NCBI GenBank assembly: GCA_022428185.1
Contig: JAKMCZ010000170.1
Location: 1-6,657, forward strand
Direction of reading: 5' to 3'
From: Alphaproteobacteria bacterium
GTDB taxonomy: Bacteria > Pseudomonadota > Alphaproteobacteria > RS24
Length of the DNA stretch: 6,657 bases
Below the pieces are notes generated by a model. That model was not told where the DNA came from and ran no database searches. It worked only from the letters and a program-made list of their open reading frames with translations. This document shows, one piece after another, positions 1 to 5,360 of the stretch. The position numbers were made by a program, and so were the translations under genes. Each line of letters begins with the position of its first letter. The stretch's first letter is position 1.

Positions 1-1
1 T

Positions 2-181
2 GTGCCGGTGGCTGTGCCGGGCGTTGACAGTTCAATTCTCAATCCGCGCGACACCTGGGCCGATAAGCCAGCCTATGACGCGCAAGCCGCCAAGCTGGTC
101 GGCATGTTTGTCGATAATTTCGCCAAATTCATCGAGCATGTCGATGATAATGTGAAAGCCGCCGCACTGGCTGCTGAATAG
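2..181 (+). CDS. pckA: Phosphoenolpyruvate carboxykinase (ATP), C-terminal end (partial)
   Basis: This is the 3' end of a gene that begins before the window; 59 codons and a TAG stop are present. The enzyme is cytosolic and converts oxaloacetate plus ATP to phosphoenolpyruvate, ADP and CO2, the entry step of gluconeogenesis. The tail reads VPVAVPGVDSSILNPRDTWA, followed by DKPAYDAQAAKLVGMFVDNF. The pattern VPGVDxxILNPRxTWxDKxAYDxxAxKLVxMFxxNFxKF is characteristic of the C-terminal region of ATP-type PckA and is not found in GTP-type enzymes. The nucleotide- and metal-binding motifs lie upstream, outside the window. The lysine/alanine-rich end (VKAAALAAE) resembles rhizobial PckA tails as I remember them. 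A strong terminator candidate lies about 120 bp downstream. The family call rests on recognised sequence, not a database search. Confidence 0.93.
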   Translation: MPVAVPGVDSSILNPRDTWADKPAYDAQAAKLVGMFVDNFAKFIEHVDDNVKAAALAAE

Positions 182-209
182 TGGCCGCTGAGTGAGGGTA
201 TAAGGGCGC

Positions 210-225
210 GGTCGCTTTAGCGACC
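210..225. repeat. Short perfect hairpin downstream of pckA
   Basis: GGTCGC-TTTA-GCGACC is a perfect 6-bp stem with a 4-base loop, 29 bp after the pckA stop. No T-tract follows, so it is not a classical intrinsic terminator. It could stabilise the pckA mRNA 3' end or be part of a dispersed intergenic repeat. The hairpin is seen directly; its role is unknown. Confidence 0.5.
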
Positions 226-247
226 TCCGCCAGCCTTCCCCAAGCGA

Positions 248-272
248 GGCGGTTTTGCAACGTAAAACCGCC
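248..272. repeat. 9-bp perfect inverted repeat in the pckA-polA gap
   Basis: GGCGGTTTT (248-256) and AAAACCGCC (264-272) are exact reverse complements around a 7-base spacer, and two further loop pairs (G-T, C-G) can close inside. The bases that follow are not T-rich, so termination is unlikely in either direction. CCGCC at 227-231 could pair with GGCGG at 248-252 instead, so alternative folds exist. It is probably a transcript-end structure or a REP-like unit; only the symmetry is certain. Confidence 0.5.
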
Positions 273-303
273 GAGACGCACTGGAATTGATTTTCATGAA
301 ATT

Positions 304-335
304 AAGGCGGGTTTTAGCCCACCTTTTTCATTTTT
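304..335 (+). terminator. Intrinsic terminator for pckA, possibly bidirectional
   Basis: The stem AAGGCGGG (304-311) pairs with CCCACCTT (318-325) with one C-A mismatch and a TTTTAG loop. It runs into TTTTTCATTTTT on the + strand, giving the GC-rich hairpin plus T-tract of Rho-independent terminators. Read on the minus strand the same stem is followed by TTAATTTC, a weaker tract, so it could also serve polA, which ends 39 bp to the right of this interval and is transcribed towards it. Confidence 0.65.
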
Positions 336-373
336 CAATTAAATAATAATACTAATAAATGTAATTAATACTA
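336..373. repeat. AT-rich patch with an 8-bp direct repeat
   Basis: This stretch has only about four G or C bases in 38, in strong contrast with its surroundings. It contains TAATACTA twice, at 347-354 and 366-373, 19 bp apart. It abuts the polA stop codon. It has no coding content and may simply be the T/A-rich part of a two-way terminator region between convergent genes. Confidence 0.45.
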
Positions 374-3259
374 TTAATGTGCCTCTTCCCAGTTATTTGC
401 GGCTTGGGCGTCAACCAAAAGCGGTACAGACAGGGTGAGGCGCGGCGCGCAGGCGCTTTGCATGGTCGATTTAACGGTTTCAATCAATTTGGCGCAATTT
501 TTTTCAGGCGCTTCAAAGATAAGCTCGTCATGCACTTGCAGTAGCATTTTAGCGTCATCTAGCTTGGCATCGGTCAGCGCGTTTGGCATTTGTATCATTG
601 CGCGGCGGATAATATCGGCAGCCGTGCCCTGTATTGGCGCATTAATCGCGGCGCGTTCGGCAAATGCCTTGCGGGCGGGGATTTTGGCTTTGATTTCCGG
701 CACATGCACTTTGCGGCCAAACAAAGTCGAGACAAAACCTTGCGCTTTGGCCTCGGCTTTCACATGTTCCATGTAATCCTTGATGCCGGGAAACTTTTCA
801 AAATAGGCTTTGATATAATCGCTGGCTTGCCCGCGCGAAATGCCCAGTTGATTGGCTAGCCCGAAAGCGGAAATGCCGTAAATAATACCGAAATTAATCG
901 CTTTGGCGCGCCGCCGCACTTCTGCCGTCATCTCGGCCATTGGCACGCCAAACATTTCCGACGCGGTCATGGCGTGAATGTCATCGCCATTTTGAAAAGC
1001 GTTTTTGAGCGCTGCAATATCGGCCATATGCGCCAAGACGCGCAACTCAATCTGGCTGTAATCGGCACTGACCAGTTGATTACCCTCGCTGGCCACAAAC
1101 GCGGTGCGAATCCGCCGTCCGTCTTCCGTGCGAATGGGAATGTTCTGCAAATTCGGCTCTGATGAGGACAAGCGTCCCGTGGTGGTTGCGGCCAGCGAAT
1201 AAGACGTGTGAATACGACCGGTGTCGGGATTGACAAATTCAGGCAGCGCATCGGTATAGGTCGATTTCAATTTCGCCAGCCCGCGCCAGTCGAGCACGGA
1301 TTGAGCCAAGCTCACACCATCTGCGGCCAGCCCTTCCAGCACATCGGCACCGGTGCCCCAAGCACCGGTTTTGGTTTTCTTGCCGCCCGCCAGCGCCATT
1401 TTATCAAATAGGATTTCACCCAATTGTTTCGGGCTGGCTATGTTGAAGCTCTCGCCCGCTGCCGCGTAAATATCGGCTTCCATCGATGCCATTTTTTGGG
1501 CGAACTCGCCCGACAAGCGCGATAGCACGGCTCGGTCAACCGATACGCCATTGGCTTCCATCATACGCAACACCTCGACCAAAGGCTGCTCTGTGGTCTG
1601 ATAGACCCCGACCATATGCTCGCCAACCAAACGCGGCTGCAAATGCCTATACAGCCGCAAGGTGACATCGGCATCTTCCGCCGCATATTGCGTCGCTTTA
1701 TCAATCGGCACTTGGTCGAAAGTAATCTGGCTTTTTCCGCTCCCCAAAAGCTCCTTAATCGGTATCGGCGTATGGTCGAGATATTTCTGCGCCAGCGCGT
1801 CCATGCCATGACCATGATTGCCCGCATCGAGCGCATAAGACATCAGCATCGTGTCGTCAAAGCCGTTAATCTGCAGCCCGTAACGCTGCAAAATCTGCGC
1901 GTCAAATTTTGCGTTTTGCAAAACCTTTTTAACCGACGCGTCCGCCAGCAAAGGCGCAAGCAGGGCTATGGCTTTTTTCTGATCAATTTGCGGCGGCACA
2001 TCATCAGCCAAAGCCAGCCCGTCGCCGACACCATGTTGAAGGGGCATATAGGCCGCTTCGCCCGGCGCAACGGCCAGCGAGATGCCGACCAAATTGCATT
2101 GCATCGCGTCCAGACCATCGGTTTCGGTATCGACCGCCACAATGCCGGTTTGGTAGGCGCGCGCTACCCAGTCACTCAATATCGCCGTATCGGCAATTGT
2201 CGTATAGCCCGATACATCAAGCGCGCCCATATCCGCCGGCAGCGGCCGATAAGTGCCATTGGCATCATCTCCTAAAGCCGATGGCGGCGGCGCATCATCA
2301 GCCGCCAGTTCTTCACTGGCTTGATAATCATCAACCGACCAGCCATAACGCTCGGCCAATCGCTTGGTCAATGTGTTGAACTCCATCGCTTTGGCAAAAC
2401 CGATAAGCTTGTCACCCTTTGGCACGCTCAAAACCATATCGCCAAAGCCGACCGGCAAGGGCGTATCGCGCTTCAGCGTCACCAAGTCGCGGCTAATGCG
2501 GGCTTGATCGGCAAACTCAATCAAATTCTCACGACGCTTGTTTTGCTTAATCTCTTCAGCGCGCGCCAACAATGTGTCCAAATCGCCATATTCATCAATC
2601 AATTGGGCCGCCGTCTTAATGCCAATGCCCGGCACGCCCGGCACATTGTCAACGCTGTCGCCGGCCAGCGCTTGCACATCAATGACTTTGTCAGGGCCAA
2701 CACCGAATTTTTCCATCACACCGGCGGCGTCGATAAACTTATCTTTCATCGTGTCGACCATGTCGATCTTGTCGCTCACAAGCTGCATCAAATCCTTGTC
2801 AGACGATACAATGGTCACGCGTGCGCCATCGGCTGCCGCCTTGTCGGCATAGGCGGCGATTAAGTCGTCGGCTTCAAAGCCTTGAAGCTCAATCGCCGGA
2901 ATATCAAACGCTTGCACTGCCTCGCGCACAAGCGGGAATTGCGGCACCAGGTCTTCGGGTGCGGGCGGGCGATGGGCTTTATATTCAGGATAAATATCGT
3001 TGCGAAAGGTTTTGCCCGACGCATCAAAAATCACGGCCAAATGGGTCGGCGCACCGCCATGACCGTTGCGCGCGCCCATATCGTTTAATAATTTGACCAG
3101 CATATTGCAAAAACCGGACACCGCACCGACCGGCAGCCCGTCAGATTTTCGCGTTAAGGGCGGCAAAGCATGATAGGCGCGGAAAATATAGCCCGAGCCA
3201 TCGACCAGATAGAGATGGTCTTGCTTGGTGAGTTTTGTTGGTTGTTCTTTGCCCGTCAA
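374..3259 (-). CDS. polA: DNA polymerase I with 5'-3' exonuclease and proofreading domains
   Basis: This 961-residue cytoplasmic enzyme fills repair gaps and removes and replaces Okazaki primers. The 5'-3' nuclease (about 14-310) shows LYLVDGSG (D20), VIFDA (D79), FEADD (D131, D132), VSSDKD (D154, D156) and the DNA-binding helix-turn segment around 200-225 (D201, D204). The 3'-5' exonuclease (about 350-545) keeps all expected acidic residues: VDTET (D377, E379), KFD (D453) and YAAED (Y525, D529), so proofreading should be active, unlike in Taq polymerase. The polymerase domain (about 580-961) has motif A SADYSQIELR (D733), motif B RRRAKAINFGIIYG (K786, F790, Y794) and motif C VHDELIFE (D911). 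Length is slightly above E. coli PolA (928). The frame has a stop at 3293-3295 and no ATG or GTG between it and the conserved N-terminus, so the start is TTG at 3257-3259, preceded by GGGAGG five bases upstream. It is convergent with pckA and divergent from the ABC ATPase gene. Confidence 0.97.
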   Translation of the reverse strand: MTGKEQPTKLTKQDHLYLVDGSGYIFRAYHALPPLTRKSDGLPVGAVSGFCNMLVKLLNDMGARNGHGGAPTHLAVIFDASGKTFRNDIYPEYKAHRPPAPEDLVPQFPLVREAVQAFDIPAIELQGFEADDLIAAYADKAAADGARVTIVSSDKDLMQLVSDKIDMVDTMKDKFIDAAGVMEKFGVGPDKVIDVQALAGDSVDNVPGVPGIGIKTAAQLIDEYGDLDTLLARAEEIKQNKRRENLIEFADQARISRDLVTLKRDTPLPVGFGDMVLSVPKGDKLIGFAKAMEFNTLTKRLAERYGWSVDDYQASEELAADDAPPPSALGDDANGTYRPLPADMGALDVSGYTTIADTAILSDWVARAYQTGIVAVDTETDGLDAMQCNLVGISLAVAPGEAAYMPLQHGVGDGLALADDVPPQIDQKKAIALLAPLLADASVKKVLQNAKFDAQILQRYGLQINGFDDTMLMSYALDAGNHGHGMDALAQKYLDHTPIPIKELLGSGKSQITFDQVPIDKATQYAAEDADVTLRLYRHLQPRLVGEHMVGVYQTTEQPLVEVLRMMEANGVSVDRAVLSRLSGEFAQKMASMEADIYAAAGESFNIASPKQLGEILFDKMALAGGKKTKTGAWGTGADVLEGLAADGVSLAQSVLDWRGLAKLKSTYTDALPEFVNPDTGRIHTSYSLAATTTGRLSSSEPNLQNIPIRTEDGRRIRTAFVASEGNQLVSADYSQIELRVLAHMADIAALKNAFQNGDDIHAMTASEMFGVPMAEMTAEVRRRAKAINFGIIYGISAFGLANQLGISRGQASDYIKAYFEKFPGIKDYMEHVKAEAKAQGFVSTLFGRKVHVPEIKAKIPARKAFAERAAINAPIQGTAADIIRRAMIQMPNALTDAKLDDAKMLLQVHDELIFEAPEKNCAKLIETVKSTMQSACAPRLTLSVPLLVDAQAANNWEEAH
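1349..1378 (+). other. Terminator-like hairpin inside polA, on the antisense strand
   Basis: ACCGGTGC (1349-1356) and GCACCGGT (1362-1369) form a perfect 8-bp stem with a CCCAA loop, followed on the + strand by TTTTGGTTTT. In polA the same bases encode the KTGAWGTGA region (about residues 630-638), a position where polymerases usually have a similar KTKTGAxxTGADVL sequence, so codon choice alone may have produced it. If it works, it would stop antisense transcripts, not polA itself. Confidence 0.3.
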
Positions 3260-3264
3260 ACGCG

Positions 3265-3270
3265 CCTCCC
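3265..3270 (-). promoter_or_regulatory. Shine-Dalgarno site that fixes the TTG start of polA
   Basis: Read on the minus strand, GGGAGG sits five bases (CGCGT) before TTG. It is the only start-capable arrangement between the upstream in-frame stop and the conserved HLYLVDGSG segment, and so decides the start. Confidence 0.75.
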
Positions 3271-3274
3271 GAAT

Positions 3275-3291
3275 CTCAAAGCCGCTTTGAG
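3275..3291. repeat. 7-bp perfect inverted repeat just upstream of the polA ribosome binding site
   Basis: CTCAAAG-CCG-CTTTGAG is a perfect inverted repeat that ends five bases upstream of GGGAGG in the polA direction. If transcribed it would form a small hairpin next to the ribosome binding site; as DNA it could be an operator overlapping the candidate -10 of polA. No T-tract follows in either direction that would make a terminator. Confidence 0.5.
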
Positions 3292-3317
3292 TTTAAGACC
3301 GTTGCCCCCAATGACAA
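3290..3317 (-). promoter_or_regulatory. Candidate promoter of polA
   Basis: On the minus strand TTGTCA (3312-3317, five of six matches to the -35 consensus) is followed after 16 bp by TAAACT (3290-3295, four of six matches to the -10). The start of transcription would fall near 3283, inside the inverted repeat, about 24 bases before the TTG codon. This is pattern matching only. Confidence 0.35.
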
Positions 3318-3332
3318 GCGGACAAAGGGCAT

Positions 3333-3361
3333 TTGCCGATTTATTCCCCAGAACATAAATG
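3333..3361 (+). promoter_or_regulatory. Weak candidate promoter of the ABC ATPase-epimerase operon
   Basis: TTGCCG (3333-3338) is followed after 17 bp by TAAATG (3356-3361); the -35 half is fair and the -10 half poor (three of six). An alternative -10, CATAAA (3354-3359), matches better but with a 15-bp spacer. Position suits the gene at 3388, and no better pair was seen in the 128-bp gap. Confidence 0.2.
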
Positions 3362-3387
3362 CTAGACAGAAGGCTCGGAGTATCGCC

Positions 3388-4317
3388 ATGAGTTTATCTG
3401 ATTACGCATTACAGGCTAAGGGTTTACAAAAGACCTACCGTGCCGTCGGCAACGCGCCTGCGCAACACGCGCTCAAGGGCATTGATCTTGCCGTGCCGCG
3501 CGGGTCTATTTTTGGCCTGCTGGGGCCAAACGGCGCCGGCAAATCGACCTTTATCAATATTCTGGCCGGTATGGTGATGAAAAGCGGTGGCTCGGCTGAA
3601 ATTTGGGGTTTTGATATTGACCAAAATCCGCGCCAAGCGCGCGCCTCTATCGGCATTGTGCCGCAAGAGCTTTCCATCGACCCGTTCTTTACCCCGGGCG
3701 AGATTATGGATTTGCAAGCCGGCATGTATGGCGTGCCGAAAAAACAGCGCCGCACTTTGGAAATTCTTGAAGCGATGGGGCTTGATGACAAGCTTGATGC
3801 CTATGCCCGCACCCTTTCGGGCGGCATGCGGCGGCGATTGCTGGTCGCCAAAGCACTGGTGCATAATCCGCCGGTTCTGGTGCTTGATGAGCCGACAGCA
3901 GGTGTCGATATCGAATTGCGCCGCCAGCTTTGGGATTATGTGCTGGATTTGAACAAAGCCGGCGTGACCATTGTTTTGACCACACATTATCTCGAAGAAG
4001 CCGAAGAATTATGCGACACGATTGCGATTATCGATCAGGGCGAATTGCGTGCCTGCGACACGACGCAAAACCTGCTGACCCAGATTGACAATAAGACCCT
4101 TTTGGTGCGCCCGACATCGCCATTGGCAACTGCACCGCCGCTAAATGGGCTTGATGTCGCGTTAAACGATGATGGCCGCATCAGCATTACTTATAATCCG
4201 GGCGACATGCCGGTCGGCGCGGTGCTGGAAAAACTGCGCGATGCGGGCATTGAGATTGCCGATATCGATACGCGCGGGGCCGAGCTTGAAACCGTGTTTA
4301 TGAAGCTGACCTCATAA
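3388..4317 (+). CDS. ABC transporter ATP-binding protein (ABC-2 / YadG-DrrA type)
   Basis: This 309-residue protein is the cytoplasmic ATPase subunit of an ABC transporter, which hydrolyses ATP to drive a membrane permease. All nucleotide-binding motifs are intact: Walker A GPNGAGKST (46-54), Q-loop VPQE (Q93), signature LSGGM (143-147), Walker B VLVLDE (163-168) with the D-loop AGVD just after, and the switch histidine TTH (H200). The tail from about 235 to 309 (ending ELETVFMKLTS) matches the regulatory extension of ABC-2 exporter ATPases such as YadG and DrrA, so export is more likely than uptake. Substrate is not predictable. The frame is open further upstream, but ATG at 3388 is chosen: GGAG lies seven bases before it, family similarity starts there, and a longer start would run into the polA promoter region. 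No permease gene is visible here. The epimerase gene follows after 19 bp, suggesting a shared transcript. Confidence 0.92.
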   Translation: MSLSDYALQAKGLQKTYRAVGNAPAQHALKGIDLAVPRGSIFGLLGPNGAGKSTFINILAGMVMKSGGSAEIWGFDIDQNPRQARASIGIVPQELSIDPFFTPGEIMDLQAGMYGVPKKQRRTLEILEAMGLDDKLDAYARTLSGGMRRRLLVAKALVHNPPVLVLDEPTAGVDIELRRQLWDYVLDLNKAGVTIVLTTHYLEEAEELCDTIAIIDQGELRACDTTQNLLTQIDNKTLLVRPTSPLATAPPLNGLDVALNDDGRISITYNPGDMPVGAVLEKLRDAGIEIADIDTRGAELETVFMKLTS

Positions 4318-4325
4318 GAAAATAA

Positions 4326-4330
4326 AGGAG
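4326..4330 (+). promoter_or_regulatory. Ribosome binding site of the epimerase gene
   Basis: AGGAG (within AAAGGAG) sits six bases before the ATG, a near-ideal Shine-Dalgarno. It allows independent translation of the second gene of the presumed operon. Confidence 0.8.
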
Positions 4331-4336
4331 ACCAAA

Positions 4337-4750
4337 ATGATTGGACGCTTAAACCATGTCGGCATTGCCACGCCGTCGATAGAAAAATCTGCCGCCCTTT
4401 ATCGCGATGTGCTGGGTGCAACCAAAATCCATGACAAGTTCAAAATGGAAGAGCAGGGCGTTTGGGTGTGTTTTGTCGATGTGCCGAACAGCCAGATCGA
4501 GTTGATTGAGCCGATTGATGATGAGAGCCCGATTGCCGGTTTTTTGAAAACCAACCCGCAAGGCGGCCAGCATCATGTCTGTTTTGAGGTTGATGATTTA
4601 TTGGAAGCGCGCGATGCGATGGTTGAAAAAGGCGCGCGGGTTTTGGGCGAACCGCGCATCGGGGCGCATGGCACGCCGATAATTTTCGTGCATCCGAAAG
4701 ATATGGGCGGCGTGTTGGTCGAGTTGATGCAAAAACCCGATAGCCATTAG
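4337..4750 (+). CDS. mce: Methylmalonyl-CoA epimerase
   Basis: This 137-residue protein of the vicinal-oxygen-chelate (glyoxalase-like) superfamily interconverts (S)- and (R)-methylmalonyl-CoA, linking propionyl-CoA carboxylase to the B12-dependent mutase that makes succinyl-CoA. It opens with the typical RLNHVGIATPS, then shows SQIELIEP, GGQHHVCFEV and VLVELMQ. These supply the expected metal ligands: H7, Q53, one of the histidine pair H79/H80, and E129. The two-module fold is complete, and the length is normal for bacterial epimerases (about 130-150). The motif set and the Q-I-E-L pattern favour epimerase over lactoylglutathione lyase, although VOC relatives cannot be excluded without a search. 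It follows the ABC ATPase gene by 19 bp. No carboxylase or mutase gene lies nearby, so its pathway partners must be elsewhere. Confidence 0.93.
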   Translation: MIGRLNHVGIATPSIEKSAALYRDVLGATKIHDKFKMEEQGVWVCFVDVPNSQIELIEPIDDESPIAGFLKTNPQGGQHHVCFEVDDLLEARDAMVEKGARVLGEPRIGAHGTPIIFVHPKDMGGVLVELMQKPDSH

Positions 4751-4779
4751 CCAATAATCGGTGTGCTTGGCCGCATCTT

Positions 4780-4795
4780 AATAGACCGGTCTATT
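4780..4795. repeat. Perfect 16-bp palindrome between convergent genes
   Basis: AATAGACCGGTCTATT is its own reverse complement and lies 30 bp after the epimerase stop; it includes the stop codon of the minus-strand gene (4791-4793). No T-tract follows on either side, so it is not a standard intrinsic terminator. TAGACC/GGTCTA half-sites resemble operators of some TetR-family repressors (from memory), but the site is not at a promoter. Confidence 0.6.
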
Positions 4796-5312
4796 CGACC
4801 AAAATTCGACCAAAGACGAATTTGCCTTTGACCTGTACGCCGCTTTCGCCAATCGGGCGACCGACAGCAAGCGGCACATTGCCGACATAAAGCGGATAAT
4901 TGCCTGGCTTGATAGGTACGAAGCTGACATACGCCGCGCCGATTTCATCGCATTCAATTGCGTTGAAACTGAGACCTTGTAAGTGAACCTCAATATCCCC
5001 GACCGTAACCAGACGAAGGTGTGAATTGTTCAGCAATTCCGGCATCTCAACGCGCCAGCCCGATAGGTCGCCCTGCACATCGGGACAGTTGATTTTCAGC
5101 CGATAATAACGCCCTGAGAACAGGCGAATATCGCGCGGCGCGAGCTTGGGCATGCCGTCTTTGGCGGTGGTGACGGTCAGCTCGGTCCGAATGGGCGGAT
5201 ATTTTGCTAGATTGCCGCGCGACTCGGCACGCGCCGTGTTTGTGTTTGTCAAAATCGCGGTCGCAAAGAGCAGGGTCGATAGCAAGGTGATAGGGGTCAG
5301 GATACGGGGCAT
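4791..5312 (-). CDS. Putative secreted cupredoxin-like protein
   Basis: The protein has 173 residues. An N-terminal signal peptide is clear: a basic start (MPR), a hydrophobic core (about 4-22) and a likely signal peptidase I site after A29 (TARA|ES), so the mature protein should be periplasmic. The rest is predicted mainly beta, with segments YYRLKINC, LRLVTVGDIEVHL, AAYVSFVPIKPGNYPLYVGN and a final KFVFGRILVE. The pattern (a short N-terminal strand, buried hydrophobic strands, then a FxPxKPGxYxxxxG turn) is like cupredoxin-fold conserved hypothetical proteins of alphaproteobacteria. No complete blue-copper ligand set (H-C-H-M) is visible, so metal binding is doubtful. Two cysteines (in INCPD and IECDE) might form a disulfide. 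The ATG at 5312 has AGAGAG seven bases upstream. It lies 48 bp downstream of the oxidoreductase gene on the same strand and may share its transcript. Exact function is unknown; the C-terminus seems altered by a tandem duplication. Confidence 0.75.
   Translation of the reverse strand: MPRILTPITLLSTLLFATAILTNTNTARAESRGNLAKYPPIRTELTVTTAKDGMPKLAPRDIRLFSGRYYRLKINCPDVQGDLSGWRVEMPELLNNSHLRLVTVGDIEVHLQGLSFNAIECDEIGAAYVSFVPIKPGNYPLYVGNVPLAVGRPIGESGVQVKGKFVFGRILVE
4793..4814. repeat. 11-bp perfect tandem duplication at the end of the cupredoxin-like gene
   Basis: ATTCGACCAAA occurs twice back to back (4793-4803 and 4804-4814). On the coding (minus) strand it spans the last codons, FGRILVE, and the first base of the stop. 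Because 11 is not a multiple of three, the second copy changes the frame and creates the present TAG. Confidence 0.75.
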
Positions 5313-5360
5313 GATAACGCTCTCTTTACTGAACTGAAGTCGCTAAGTTTACACGAATTT

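Noticed and set aside
1616..2863. Long open frames on the + strand opposite polA (for example 1616-2275 and 2321-2863)
   Set aside because: Their translations are rich in R, H and Q with no recognisable domain, and they lie entirely opposite well-conserved PolA domains; they are shadows of the coding strand.
3235..3387. A longer N-terminus for the ABC ATPase beginning near 3235
   Set aside because: It would overlap the polA start and the divergent promoter region, adds a sequence unlike any ABC ATPase, and the ATG at 3388 has its own GGAG site.
3424..3987. A 187-codon minus-strand open frame opposite the ABC ATPase
   Set aside because: It is fully antisense to the Walker A to Walker B region of a clear gene, has no family resemblance and no ribosome site; a shadow frame.
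4751..4790. A classical Rho-independent terminator between mce and the cupredoxin-like gene
   Set aside because: The only strong symmetry is the 16-bp palindrome, and neither side carries a T-tract.
5313..5360. A separate promoter for the cupredoxin-like gene
   Set aside because: The 48-bp gap is AT-rich but no -35/-10 pair with acceptable spacing was found; co-transcription with the oxidoreductase is simpler.
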